Part shown: positions 7,904 to 15,636 of the stretch, piece after piece | Position numbering within the stretch: the stretch's first letter is position 1 | How the letters are laid out: each line of letters opens with the position of its first letter | Assembly (NCBI GenBank): GCA_905198155.1 | Contig: CAJKBQ010000027.1 | Location: forward strand, 1-32,724 | DNA: 32,724 nt | Direction: 5' to 3' | From: an uncultured Eubacteriales bacterium | GTDB lineage: Bacteria; Bacillota; Clostridia; Oscillospirales; Acutalibacteraceae | Position numbers and translations under genes: made by a program | Notes under the pieces: generated by a model | Told to the model about the DNA's origin: nothing | The model's database searches: none | What the model saw: only the letters and a program-made list of their open reading frames with translations

Positions 7904-8896
7904 TCACGAATTTGCATAAATCTCCGTGCCGGGGTAATAGTGCGCCAGAATTGCCCGGTAATCGGCGCCGTGCTGTGCCATGTAGTTGGCGCCGAACTGG
8001 CTCATCCCCACGCCGTGCCCGTAGCCGCGCACCGCAAAGCAGAACGATCCGTCCGTGTAGGTCAGCGTGAAATTGGCCGACCGCAGCCCGAATGCCGTGC
8101 GCAGCTGTTCGCCGGTCACGGCGGCGTCGCCCAGCGCAATGCGGCGGACGGTTCCGGCGGCGGTGCGGGTGCACGCGCCGATCCAGTCGGCGGGGCGGGT
8201 ACTCAGTGCACAGTCCGGCGCGATTTCGCAAATCTTTGCGCGGAATTCTTCGGCCGAAACGCGCACTTCCGACGCATACCCCGGCGCTTCGCGATCCCAG
8301 GAGCTGTCCACCGCCGTCAGATAGTCGAGCGCGCCGCCCCAGACCTCGGCGGAGGCTTCGCTGGTGCCGCCGGAGATTGCCGAATAGACTGCTAGCACGC
8401 GGTCGCCGCGGTAAGTCAGCCGCTGCCCGGCCAGTCCGGCAAGCAGAGTGTCCAGCCGCGCGCGGTATTCGTCGTACTGCGCGCCCCAGCGTGCCCGCAT
8501 TTGCGATTCGGTGGTGTACAGCAGCCATTTCGCGGTGTCGCAGGTGAAGTCCGCGCCGGGTCGCCCGGCGGCGCGCCGCTGCGCCCGCTGATAGTCGTAC
8601 ACGGTGTACGCCGCGACGGCCTGCGCTTTGAGCGCCTCGTCCGCGTAGCTCAGCGGCATTTCGCATACGACCGCGCCCGCCAGAAATTCGTCGTCCGGTA
8701 CGCGGAGCAGCGTGCCGGTGGCGTCGTCCTGAATGGTAAAATAATCCGTTTCAGTAATTGTACCCAGTTCACCGGACGGAACGTCGGGTGCAGAATCCGT
8801 AGATTTTGGCGTGCCGATGCGGCCCAGCAGCCCCAGCAGCGCCGTTCCGACCAGCAGCATTCCCACGCCGATGGCGGCGCGCGTTCGTGGTTTCAT
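7904..8896 (-). CDS. spoIID: SpoIID/LytB-domain protein (stage II sporulation protein D-like)
   Basis: A 330-residue protein with one membrane anchor (residues about 8-26). The SpoIID domain follows: AGAVVCEMPLSYADEALKAQ, with the EMP glutamate (E79) in the position of the family's catalytic acid, then AISGGTSEAS, and near the C-terminus GYGHGVGMSQFGA. SpoIID proteins are lytic transglycosylases that cut peptidoglycan stripped of stem peptides, needed for engulfment during sporulation. Start ATG 8896 has GGGGGAA five bases upstream; an in-frame ATG further out (to 8962) would overlap the birA promoter. It is divergent from birA. It is not next to spoIIQ or spoIIID, so it could be the engulfment enzyme or a paralogue of the same family. 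Confidence 0.85.
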   Translation of the reverse strand: MKPRTRAAIGVGMLLVGTALLGLLGRIGTPKSTDSAPDVPSGELGTITETDYFTIQDDATGTLLRVPDDEFLAGAVVCEMPLSYADEALKAQAVAAYTVYDYQRAQRRAAGRPGADFTCDTAKWLLYTTESQMRARWGAQYDEYRARLDTLLAGLAGQRLTYRGDRVLAVYSAISGGTSEASAEVWGGALDYLTAVDSSWDREAPGYASEVRVSAEEFRAKICEIAPDCALSTRPADWIGACTRTAAGTVRRIALGDAAVTGEQLRTAFGLRSANFTLTYTDGSFCFAVRGYGHGVGMSQFGANYMAQHGADYRAILAHYYPGTEIYANS

Positions 8897-8925
8897 GCAT
8901 ATTCCCCCAACTTTGCAAAAAAATA

Positions 8926-8954
8926 TTGACATTTTGACGGTATTGGTGTATAAT
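8926..8954 (+). promoter_or_regulatory. Consensus promoter for birA
   Basis: TTGACA (8926-8931), 17 nt, TATAAT (8949-8954), a perfect match to the sigma-A consensus. Transcription should begin near 8961, 55 nt before the ATG. A second TTGACG at 8934 is too close to the -10 to be used. Confidence 0.9.
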
Positions 8955-9015
8955 AACATCATTCTACATTATGTGTATGCAAAATACGGTCCAATAGAAC
9001 GAGGGGGCATTTCAA

Positions 9016-10017
9016 ATGAAATTGAGTGAGGCAATCCTGGACGTATTGGAAAAGCATCAGGGAGAGGACGTGTCCGGCGGAACGCTGGCGGACCTGATGG
9101 GCGTGAGCCGAACCTCCGTTTGGAAAGCGGTCGAAGAGCTGCGCAACGAGGGGTATGAGATCGACGCGACGACCAACCGCGGGTACCGCCTGACCGGCGC
9201 ATATGACCGGCTGCGGGATACGGCGATTCGGGCGCACCTGCCGGAACTGCTGCGGAGCCGGCCGATGTATGTATATGATTTTGTGGAGTCCACCAACCAA
9301 AGCGTCCGTTTTCTGGCGTTGGAGGGTGCGCCCGACGGAACCGTCGGAATCGCCGATGCGCAAAGTGCCGGCCGCGGGCGAAACGGCCGCGCCTTTTATT
9401 CGCCGGAGCGAACCGGAATCTATATGTCGGTGCTGATCCGCGACAAGCAGATGGGCGCCGACGCAGTGTCGATCACGACGGCGGCAGCGGTTGCGGTGGC
9501 GCGCGCGATTGAGTCCGTCACGGGGGTTTCCGTCCAGATCAAATGGATCAACGATTTGTACCTGAACGGGCGGAAAATCTGCGGAATTCTGACCGACGGC
9601 GCCATCAACATGGAAAACGGGCAGTTTGAGTATGCAATCGTCGGGATTGGGCTGAATGTCCACGCGGCGCGCGACGAATTCCCGCCGAAACTGCGGGAGA
9701 TTGCCGGATCCATCTGCACGGAAACCGGCCTGCATCCCGACCGCAACGCGCTGGTGGCCGCCATCCTGCGGGAGCTGGAGGACGTGCGGCGCGACCCGGT
9801 GAAGTCGCAGTATATGGATGAATACCGCGCGCGCTCGTGCGTGCTGGGGCGGCGGATTCGTGTGTACGGATGCGGCTGCGACGGGGACGAAGCCGTTGCG
9901 GAACGCATCGACGACGACGGCCGCTTGATCGTGCGGCTGGACGCCGGGCGCGAAGTGCTGCTGAATTCCGGCGAAATTTCCATCCGTCCGGCCGACGCCA
10001 ATGGATTCGGAAAATAA
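9016..10017 (+). CDS. birA: Biotin-[acetyl-CoA-carboxylase] ligase / biotin repressor
   Basis: A 333-residue BirA. The N-terminal helix-turn-helix (residues about 19-45, LADLMGVSRTSVWKAVEEL) shows it is the DNA-binding class that can also repress biotin genes. The ligase core has the biotinyl-AMP loop GRGRNGR (119-125), KWINDLY (176-182) and KICGIL (187-192). A C-terminal SH3-like domain ends in GEISIRP. It joins biotin to the carrier proteins of carboxylases using ATP. Start ATG 9016 has GAGGGGG upstream. The gene is monocistronic: consensus promoter before it and a perfect terminator 10 nt after its stop. No biotin synthesis or transport genes are visible nearby. Confidence 0.95.
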   Translation: MKLSEAILDVLEKHQGEDVSGGTLADLMGVSRTSVWKAVEELRNEGYEIDATTNRGYRLTGAYDRLRDTAIRAHLPELLRSRPMYVYDFVESTNQSVRFLALEGAPDGTVGIADAQSAGRGRNGRAFYSPERTGIYMSVLIRDKQMGADAVSITTAAAVAVARAIESVTGVSVQIKWINDLYLNGRKICGILTDGAINMENGQFEYAIVGIGLNVHAARDEFPPKLREIAGSICTETGLHPDRNALVAAILRELEDVRRDPVKSQYMDEYRARSCVLGRRIRVYGCGCDGDEAVAERIDDDGRLIVRLDAGREVLLNSGEISIRPADANGFGK

Positions 10018-10026
10018 ATTTCAAAG

Positions 10027-10066
10027 AAAACCGGCGCAAACGCTTGACATTCGCGCCGGTTTTGTT
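10027..10066 (+). terminator. birA terminator whose loop carries the next promoter's -35 box
   Basis: A perfect 11-bp stem AAAACCGGCGC (10027-10037) / GCGCCGGTTTT (10053-10063) with a 15-nt loop and trailing T-rich DNA. The loop contains TTGACA (10044-10049), the -35 element of the following operon. Confidence 0.85.
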
Positions 10067-10072
10067 TATACT
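10044..10072 (+). promoter_or_regulatory. Promoter of the gntR-ABC operon
   Basis: TTGACA (10044-10049), 17 nt, TATACT (10067-10072). The transcript should begin near 10079, inside the palindrome described next. Confidence 0.85.
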
Positions 10073-10076
10073 ATAA

Positions 10077-10099
10077 CTGTACTAATTCAACTAATACAG
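10077..10099. promoter_or_regulatory. Probable GntR/YtrA operator
   Basis: A 23-bp imperfect palindrome beginning CTGTACTAAT and ending CTAATACAG lies over the predicted transcript start, between the -10 box and the TAGGAGG ribosome site. ACTAAT also occurs twice as a direct repeat. The position fits autorepression by the GntR protein encoded directly downstream. Confidence 0.6.
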
Positions 10100-10114
10100 C
10101 TAGGAGGCATAGTC

Positions 10115-10489
10115 TTGTTTACGATCCAACCGTATTCGCCGATCCCGGTGTATGAACAGATCGTTTCCCAGGCGGAGCGGCTGATTCTGACCGGGCTGCT
10201 GGCGGAAGGTACGCAGCTGCCGTCGGTGCGCGCGCTGTCGATTCAGCTGTCGGTCAATCCAAATACGATTCAAAAAGCGTACAGCGAGCTGGACTTGCGC
10301 GGGCTGCTGTGCGCGGTGCCGGGCAAAGGCTGCTTTGTGGCGTCCGGCGCGCAGGAAGTGTTGGCGCGATCCGGCCGCGAACGGCTGGGCAGTCTGCGCA
10401 CGCTGACCGAGGAATTGGCGCTCGCCGGGGTTCCGCTGGACGAACTGCTGCAAACGGTGCGGCAGGCATATGAGGAGGCAAAAAAATGA
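10115..10489 (+). CDS. GntR-family repressor, YtrA subgroup
   Basis: A 124-residue protein, the usual length of the short YtrA-type GntR regulators. The winged helix fills residues about 8-75 (PIPVYEQIVSQAERLI, LPSVRALSIQLSVNPNTIQKAY, then GKGCFV), followed by a short helical dimerisation tail. The start is TTG at 10115, seven bases after TAGGAGG. An in-frame ATG at 10001 lies inside birA and upstream of the promoter, so it cannot be used. YtrA regulators repress their own operon, usually an ABC transporter tied to cell-envelope stress. Here the gene overlaps the following ATPase (ATGA), fitting that arrangement. Confidence 0.88.
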   Translation: MFTIQPYSPIPVYEQIVSQAERLILTGLLAEGTQLPSVRALSIQLSVNPNTIQKAYSELDLRGLLCAVPGKGCFVASGAQEVLARSGRERLGSLRTLTEELALAGVPLDELLQTVRQAYEEAKK

Positions 10490-11415
10490 TTGAAGCAACT
10501 GCATTGACCAAACGGTTCGGCGCGTTCACGGCGCTGAATCACATCAGCTGCACGATCCCGCGCGGCTGCATTTACGGGATGGTCGGGTCGAACGGCGCGG
10601 GCAAATCGACGTTTTTGCGGCTGATTACCGGCGTGTACCGGCCGGACAAAGGCCAGGTGACCATCGACGGCGTCCCGGTGTACGAACACCCGGCAGTCAA
10701 AGCGCGCGTCGCGTATGTGCCGGACGATCTGTACTTTCTGCCGAACGCATCCATCCGGCGGATGGCGCAGCTGTACCGCGCGGTGTATCCCAATTTTGAC
10801 GATGCGCGCTGCCAGTTCCTGACGAAATCGTTTGGCCTGAATCCGAACGCCAACCTGAACACGTTTTCCAAAGGCATGAAGCGGCAGGCCGCGATTCTGC
10901 TGGCGCTGTCCACCCGGCCGGACTATGTGTTTTTCGACGAGACATTCGACGGGCTGGATCCGGTGATGCGCGGACTGGTCAAAAGCCTGATCTGCGAGGA
11001 TGTGGTGGAGCGGCAGGCCACCGCAATCCTGACGTCGCATTCGCTGCGCGAACTGGAAGATACGTGCGACCAGCTGGCGCTGCTGCACAAAGGCGGGCTG
11101 GTGTTCCAGAGCGACATTCAAAACCTGAAAACCACGCTGTTCAAAATCCAGCTTGCCTTTGCCGAGCCGTACGGAGCCGAAAAATTTGACGGGATCGACT
11201 TGGTGCATTTCAGCAAAAGCGGGTCGGTGACGAATATGATCGTGCGCGGCGACCGTGCGCAGACCGAGGCGCGGCTGCGGGCGATGAACCCCGTGCTGCT
11301 GGATACGCTTCCGCTGACGCTGGAAGAAGTGTTCACATACGAAATGAAGGCGCTGGGCTACTCGTTTGACAGTGTGATGAACGAATTGCAGCAGAAAGGA
11401 GCGGATGCAAAATGA
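10486..11415 (+). CDS. ABC transporter ATPase (YtrB/EcsA type)
   Basis: A 309-residue ATP-binding subunit. Walker A GSNGAGKST (34-42), a signature variant FSKGMKRQ (127-134, Lys in place of the usual second Gly), Walker B with catalytic acid YVFFDE (147-152), and switch region SHSLRELED. The FSKGMK form is common in ATPases that drive multi-helix permeases of the bacitracin/lantibiotic resistance or YtrBCD kind. The C-terminal third is an extra regulatory segment. The start ATG overlaps the repressor's stop, and its own stop overlaps the permease ATG, so the three genes are translated as one coupled operon. Confidence 0.9.
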   Translation: MIEATALTKRFGAFTALNHISCTIPRGCIYGMVGSNGAGKSTFLRLITGVYRPDKGQVTIDGVPVYEHPAVKARVAYVPDDLYFLPNASIRRMAQLYRAVYPNFDDARCQFLTKSFGLNPNANLNTFSKGMKRQAAILLALSTRPDYVFFDETFDGLDPVMRGLVKSLICEDVVERQATAILTSHSLRELEDTCDQLALLHKGGLVFQSDIQNLKTTLFKIQLAFAEPYGAEKFDGIDLVHFSKSGSVTNMIVRGDRAQTEARLRAMNPVLLDTLPLTLEEVFTYEMKALGYSFDSVMNELQQKGADAK

Positions 11416-13472
11416 AAAAGGTGTTTCACCCGGGGATGTATGTGGAAAGTCTGCGCCAGCTGCGAATGATCGGCTGGATGGCGTTCCTGATCTTCGCACT
11501 GGAATCGATCCTGGTTCCGGTGTATCGCCTGGACAACAGCGCCGCCAACGAATTGATCCGCGAAAGCGCGCTCGAAATGCATCCGCTGATGACTACACTG
11601 TTTTTGGCGGCGGCGCCGCTGATGATGCTGTATTTGTTCAGCTTTTTGAACAGGCGCAGCGGCAGCGACTATTACCACGCTGTGCCGGTCGCGCGGACGG
11701 CGATGTTCGTCAGTATGACGGCGGCGGTGCTGACGTGGTGTCTGTTTCTGATCGTCAGCGGCTACGCGATGGCGGTACTGTTCCGGCTGTGCTTCGGGTA
11801 CCGGTTCACGGCGTACCTCAATTTGCTGGAAGTGCTGGTTTATATGGGCGGCCTGGCGGTCAAATGCGTGTGGATGATCGGGCTGGCAGCGATTGCGGTC
11901 AGCGTCAGCGGAACCGGATTTACCAACGTGCTGGTGCTGCTCCTGCTGCTGTGCGGCCCGCGGGCGCTGATTTATATCCTGACCAACGCGGTGTACGACA
12001 TTCTGCCGTTTTTGTCCGGAAGCGGGATGACGAACGGGGCGTTTATCGCCCGGTTTTACGAGGTGACAACGCACATCGGTTCCACGGCGCTGCTGGGCGT
12101 GCTGTATTTGCTGGCGGGCGGCGTGCTGTTTTACTTCCGCAAAAGCGAGACGGCCGGGCAATCCGCGCCGAACCGCGTGGTGCAGGCGCTGTTCCGGCTG
12201 GTGATCCCGACGCTGTTCAGTGTGTGGGCGACGGTGTCGAGCTACACATACGGAATTTCCGCGCAGCGTCCGTTCGACTGGGCGGACGGCCTGATGATTT
12301 ATGCGATTTCGGTGGTGCTGTACCTGCTGTATGAGCTGGTGACGACGCGCAAATGGCGCAATGTGGCGCGCGCACTGCCGGGACTGCTGATTTTGGCCGC
12401 GCTCAATTTCGCCGCAGTGGGCGGCGTGCAGCTGGCGTGCCGCGTGAGCGCATCGTACCGCCCGGCAGCGGGCGAGATTGCAGCGGTGCAGCAGGTGAAC
12501 AACGGGTACCGGTCGGACAGTTACTACAAAAACCAGGTGGCACAGGCCAAGCTGACGGATCGGGAATTGTGCGACCTGATTGCGGATGCAATTTCCACGC
12601 AGAGCAAAACATGGACGCAAAGCCCGTCGCTGTACCGCAGCAACTATCAAACGCAGCCCTCGACCTCATGGGCGACGTTCCGGGTGTACGATGCGCACGG
12701 CCGGTCGCGGGTTCGCCGAATCTATCTGGATTATTACACGTCGAAAGCGCTGAACAGCGCGTACGAAAACGATGGTGACTTGCAGCGTCGGCTGCAAAAT
12801 TTCCCGGAGGCCAGCAGCATCGCTTTTTCCAGCCGGTATCTGAACTGGTCGCTGGACGACGCGACGCTGTCCCAGGTGTATGACGCGTTCCGGGCGGAGA
12901 TTGCAGGGATGTCGTACCGCGATATCCGGGATGCTTTGGGCGGCCAGGTGGAGATGTCCGACGAACGGCTGATTGTGACGATTAAATCGGGCACACAGAC
13001 GTACACGCAGATAATCCCCATCGGTGGTTATCCATTCTATAAAACAGCAGAAGCATTCACGGCGCTGACGGCGGATTACAACCGCGCGCAGCAGGCGGAG
13101 ATCCAGAAAATGATGGAAAAATATGAAGAAATGAGTAACGACATGGGCGCGACCGTGCTGAGTTTTTCCATCAATACCACGGACAGCATGGAACGCAGTT
13201 TGAGCGCATACTGGACTTCGGAAGAAAAAATCGCGGCGCAGGCGTCGGAGCCGCTGATCAAAATGTTCCAAACGGACATGGCATCGGTGAAATTCGGATA
13301 CCCGCCGCTGTATTATATCAGTCTGGAATGGCTGGATACGTCCGGCGGGGATTGGTCGAGAATGAGCAGAGCCAGCGCCGCATACCAGCTGACCGATGAA
13401 CAGGTCAAACTGTTGGAAGAGGCAATTGAAATCGCACAAGAACGCACGGACACTATGATCTACGATCGCTGA
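11412..13472 (+). CDS. ABC transporter permease with large C-terminal soluble domain
   Basis: A 686-residue membrane protein. Residues about 20-350 contain eight or so hydrophobic segments (for example IGWMAFLIFALESILVPVY, and a long stretch of Leu/Val around residues 170-200). The remaining ~330 residues are soluble and rich in Tyr, Ser and acidic residues (TDRELCDLIADAI, ALGGQVEMSDERLI). It is the membrane partner of the ATPase encoded just upstream, to which it is coupled by an ATGA overlap. The layout fits YtrC-like permeases of envelope-stress ABC systems in Clostridia. What it moves is unknown; the large extra domain could sense a ligand or peptide. Confidence 0.75.
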   Translation: MKKVFHPGMYVESLRQLRMIGWMAFLIFALESILVPVYRLDNSAANELIRESALEMHPLMTTLFLAAAPLMMLYLFSFLNRRSGSDYYHAVPVARTAMFVSMTAAVLTWCLFLIVSGYAMAVLFRLCFGYRFTAYLNLLEVLVYMGGLAVKCVWMIGLAAIAVSVSGTGFTNVLVLLLLLCGPRALIYILTNAVYDILPFLSGSGMTNGAFIARFYEVTTHIGSTALLGVLYLLAGGVLFYFRKSETAGQSAPNRVVQALFRLVIPTLFSVWATVSSYTYGISAQRPFDWADGLMIYAISVVLYLLYELVTTRKWRNVARALPGLLILAALNFAAVGGVQLACRVSASYRPAAGEIAAVQQVNNGYRSDSYYKNQVAQAKLTDRELCDLIADAISTQSKTWTQSPSLYRSNYQTQPSTSWATFRVYDAHGRSRVRRIYLDYYTSKALNSAYENDGDLQRRLQNFPEASSIAFSSRYLNWSLDDATLSQVYDAFRAEIAGMSYRDIRDALGGQVEMSDERLIVTIKSGTQTYTQIIPIGGYPFYKTAEAFTALTADYNRAQQAEIQKMMEKYEEMSNDMGATVLSFSINTTDSMERSLSAYWTSEEKIAAQASEPLIKMFQTDMASVKFGYPPLYYISLEWLDTSGGDWSRMSRASAAYQLTDEQVKLLEEAIEIAQERTDTMIYDR

Positions 13473-13483
13473 TCGTTCAAAAG

Positions 13484-13526
13484 AATTGCCCGCCGCCGGA
13501 ACGCTCCGGTCAGCGGGCAATTTTGC
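13484..13526. terminator. Terminator between the ABC operon and the small minus-strand ORF
   Basis: AATTGCCCGC (13484-13493) pairs with GCGGGCAATT (13513-13522), enclosing a second hairpin CCGGA-ACGC-TCCGG (13496-13509). A short T run follows on the plus strand. It sits between convergent genes and may serve both. Confidence 0.8.
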
Positions 13527-13527
13527 A

Positions 13528-13656
13528 TCATTTCTGCCGCAGCAGCGCTTCCACCGCCTGCGCCCATTGTTCCAGCAGCTGTTCCTGCTCCGCGGGCGAT
13601 AAATCGCGCCAGCAGCGCCCGTCCTCCGTTTGAATTTCGACCGACAGCGGATTCAT
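13528..13656 (-). CDS. Small acidic protein of unknown function, divergent from the recombinase
   Basis: A 42-residue ORF beginning MNPLSVEIQTEDGRCW, with a predicted helix in the second half (SPAEQEQLLEQWAQAVEALL). The start at 13656 has a GGGAGGG ribosome site eight bases upstream; a second in-frame ATG two codons earlier is too close to it. The gene ends just before the ABC operon's terminator and starts only 45 bp from the recombinase gene. I do not recognise the family. The strong ribosome site, tidy fit between a terminator and a promoter region, and proximity to the recombinase suggest it is real. A recombination helper (directionality factor) or regulator is one possibility, but this is inference from position only. 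Confidence 0.55.
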   Translation of the reverse strand: MNPLSVEIQTEDGRCWRDLSPAEQEQLLEQWAQAVEALLRQK

Positions 13657-13662
13657 GTGCAT

Positions 13663-13695
13663 CCCTCCCGTATATATATATATGAAAAGGGAGGG
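13663..13695. promoter_or_regulatory. 45-bp divergent control region with facing ribosome sites and a TA tract
   Basis: CCCTCCC (13663-13669) and GGGAGGG (13689-13695) are the Shine-Dalgarno sites of the leftward and rightward genes and form an inverted repeat. Between them is an alternating TA tract (13670-13683) that could supply a -10 box on either strand. I see no good -35 element on either side, so the promoters may need an alternative sigma factor or an activator. Confidence 0.45.
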
Positions 13696-13701
13696 GAGAT
13701 T

Positions 13702-15090
13702 ATGGACGAAATCAAGCGCGCCTGCGCATACATTCGCGTATCGGACGAACGGCAGGACGAATATTCCCCGGACAGTCAGCTGAAACGGATCCGCGCCTAT
13801 GCAGCGGCGCACGGCCTCGCGCTGGACGACGGCGACGTCTACTACGACGACGGCATCTCCGCCCGGACGGCCGAAAAACGTGCTGCGTTCCGCCGCATGA
13901 TCGCGCAGGCGCGCAGTGCCGCGCATCCGTACGGTGTGATTTTGGTGTGGAAATTCAGCCGGTTCGCGCGGAATCAGGCGGAATCGATCCTGTACAAAAA
14001 TTTGCTGCACAAAATCGGCGTCGAGGTTGTGTCGGTCAGCGAGCCGGTCGCGGAGGATCCGTTCGGAACGCTGATTGAGCGAATCATCGAGTGGATGGAC
14101 GAATACTACGTAGTGAACCTGTCCGCGGAGGTGCGGCGCGGGATGACGGAAAAGGCCAGCCGCGGCGAAGCGATGGGGCGTGCCGTGTTGGGGTATGACC
14201 GCACCGCCAAAAGCTACCAACCGAATGACGATGCGCCGCTGGTGCGCCAAACCTTCGAGCGCTTTGCCGCGGGTGTGCCGCTGACGGAATTGGCGGATGC
14301 ATTGGCGCAGCGCGGTGTGCGGACGGCGCGCGGGCACGCCCCATCGGCGCGGTGGGTACGCTATTTACTGCAAAATCCGGTCTATATCGGCATGGTTCGG
14401 TGGCAGTCGGATGCGGTGATCCAGGTACCGGACGCGCATCCGGCGATCGTCCCGCGCGCGCTGTATGACGCGGTGCAGCAGCGGCTGACGGCGCTGCCGC
14501 ATTCGATGCGCGTAGCCGATCCGGTGCGGGAGTGGACGCTGCGCGGGCTGCTGGTTTGCTCGGCGTGCGGCGCGCCGCTGGTGCGGTCGGGGGCGAGGTG
14601 CCCGTCGGTGCAGTGCAGCCGCTATGTGCGGCGTCGGTGTACGGTGTCGCACGCCCTGTCGCTGCGCCGCGCGGCGGAATCGTTGACCGGCGCGCTGCGG
14701 CCGCTGATGGCACGAATCCCGGTGTCCAATGCGCCGGACGGATGGGCGCTGCGCGATGCGCAGATTGCGGCAAAGCTGCGCCGCGTGACCGCCGCGTATC
14801 AATCCGGCGTCGATTCGCTGGCGGAATATCAGGCGGCGAAGGCGGCGCTGCTGGCGGAGCGGGCTGTGTGCGCCGCGCATTTATGCGCTGCGCCCGATGT
14901 GCCGCAGACGCTGGCCGATTTATGGCCGCAGGAGCCGCCGCCGGTGCAGAACCGCCTGCTGGCAGCCGGGATCGACCGGATTATTTACGACAAACCGGCC
15001 GGGTGTTTGCGCGTGATTCTGCGCGGACAAATCGCGGGGAACGATTCGGCGGGCCGGACGGCGAGCTGGGGGCTTCCCTGCGATATTTGA
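13702..15090 (+). CDS. Large serine recombinase (resolvase/integrase family)
   Basis: A 462-residue site-specific recombinase. The N-terminal catalytic domain has the nucleophile in YIRVSDERQ (Ser14) and the arginines in KFSRFARN (R87, R90). A recombinase domain follows (residues about 155-260, GYDRTAK, LLQNPVYIGMVRW), then a zinc ribbon CSACG (C286, C289) with C305 and C313, and a short coiled-coil segment. Such enzymes join or excise DNA at short att sites. Start ATG 13702 follows GGGAGGGGAG. There are no phage structural genes nearby. Its last 13 codons and stop (from about 15049) are read out of frame from DNA that encodes CotJC in another frame, so the gene ends inside the interrupted host gene. 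This resembles recombinases such as SpoIVCA that sit at the edge of elements in sporulation genes. Confidence 0.92.
   Translation: MDEIKRACAYIRVSDERQDEYSPDSQLKRIRAYAAAHGLALDDGDVYYDDGISARTAEKRAAFRRMIAQARSAAHPYGVILVWKFSRFARNQAESILYKNLLHKIGVEVVSVSEPVAEDPFGTLIERIIEWMDEYYVVNLSAEVRRGMTEKASRGEAMGRAVLGYDRTAKSYQPNDDAPLVRQTFERFAAGVPLTELADALAQRGVRTARGHAPSARWVRYLLQNPVYIGMVRWQSDAVIQVPDAHPAIVPRALYDAVQQRLTALPHSMRVADPVREWTLRGLLVCSACGAPLVRSGARCPSVQCSRYVRRRCTVSHALSLRRAAESLTGALRPLMARIPVSNAPDGWALRDAQIAAKLRRVTAAYQSGVDSLAEYQAAKAALLAERAVCAAHLCAAPDVPQTLADLWPQEPPPVQNRLLAAGIDRIIYDKPAGCLRVILRGQIAGNDSAGRTASWGLPCDI
15040..15060. other. Probable att junction between recombinase element and cotJC
   Basis: CotJC-like coding starts abruptly here in frame with the gene at right: codons from 15048 read GGPDGELGASLRYLSQRF. 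The frame before it (RTNRGERF) has no resemblance to CotJC. In full-length CotJC proteins GGxDGEL comes about 30 residues from the start, after a stretch beginning MW(V/I)YEKKLQYPV, which is absent here. The crossover therefore lies close to 15045. The matching second junction is not in the window. Confidence 0.6.
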
Positions 15091-15563
15091 GCCAACGGTT
15101 TTCGATGCCGTATCCGGAATTAAAGGCATTATTTACAGATATTGGTACTGAAGAACTCGGCCACCTTGAAATGATCGGCGCCATCGTCTACCAATTGACC
15201 CGGAACCTGTCGATGGAAGAAATCCAGGCGGCCGGATTTTCGGACTATTTCGTCGATCACACCACGGGAATCTACCCGGTGAGCGCGTCCGGCGCGCCAT
15301 TCTCGGCGGTGTGCCTGGCGGTAAAAGGCGACCCGATTGCGGATTTGCACGAGAGCATGGCGGCCGAACAAAAAGCCCGCGTCACGTACGACAACATCCT
15401 GCAACTGTCCGACGACCCGGACGTGACGGACGTCATCCGGTTCCTGCGCGAGCGGGAGGTGGTGCATTACCAGCGCTTCGGCGAAGGGCTGCGCCACGTC
15501 ACGGAGCGGCTCGACGCGAAGAATTTCTACGCGTTTAACCCGGGCTTCACGCCGAAAGCATGA
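15048..15563 (+). pseudogene. cotJC: Spore-coat/manganese-catalase-like CotJC, 5' end missing
   Basis: 171 codons of a CotJC protein (normally about 190-200 residues). It has GGPDGEL, the metal-site motif TEELGHLE, YFVDHTTGIYPV, AAEQKARVTYDN and REREVVHYQRFGE, so the five Glu/His positions that bind the dimanganese centre in related catalases all appear present. CotJC is made in the mother cell and assembled in the spore coat. The normal start and about the first 30 residues are missing; the upstream DNA belongs to the recombinase gene. The first internal ATG (15105) has no ribosome site and would drop the first metal ligand. So the gene is either dead or needs an excision/inversion to be rejoined to its 5' part. 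cotJA and cotJB, usually upstream, are not seen. Confidence 0.85.
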
Positions 15564-15582
15564 GCAGGCCATTTGGTTAAAA

Positions 15583-15634
15583 AAATTTCGCCCCCGGCCG
15601 GATAAAATTCCCGACCGAGGGCGAATTCAATTTA
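15583..15634. terminator. Terminator for the ftsH-cmpB operon (and cotJC)
   Basis: TTCGCCC (15587-15593) pairs with GGGCGAA (15619-15625), and the stem extends inward through a CCGG-rich stretch. On the minus strand a run of seven T follows, making it strong for the leftward operon; the plus-strand side is weaker. Confidence 0.8.
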
Positions 15635-15636
15635 TC

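Noticed and set aside
7624..7917. ABC exporter frame extended to 7917
   Set aside because: It would run through the tRNA-Val gene and its terminator. The start at 7623 has a ribosome site and matches family length.
13528..14337. 269-codon minus-strand frame overlapping the recombinase start
   Set aside because: Only its last 42 codons (the small ORF) have a ribosome site; the rest is opposite the recombinase and non-family.
15105..15563. cotJC starting at the internal ATG 15105 (152 residues)
   Set aside because: No ribosome site precedes it, CotJC similarity extends 19 codons upstream, and the first metal ligand would be lost.
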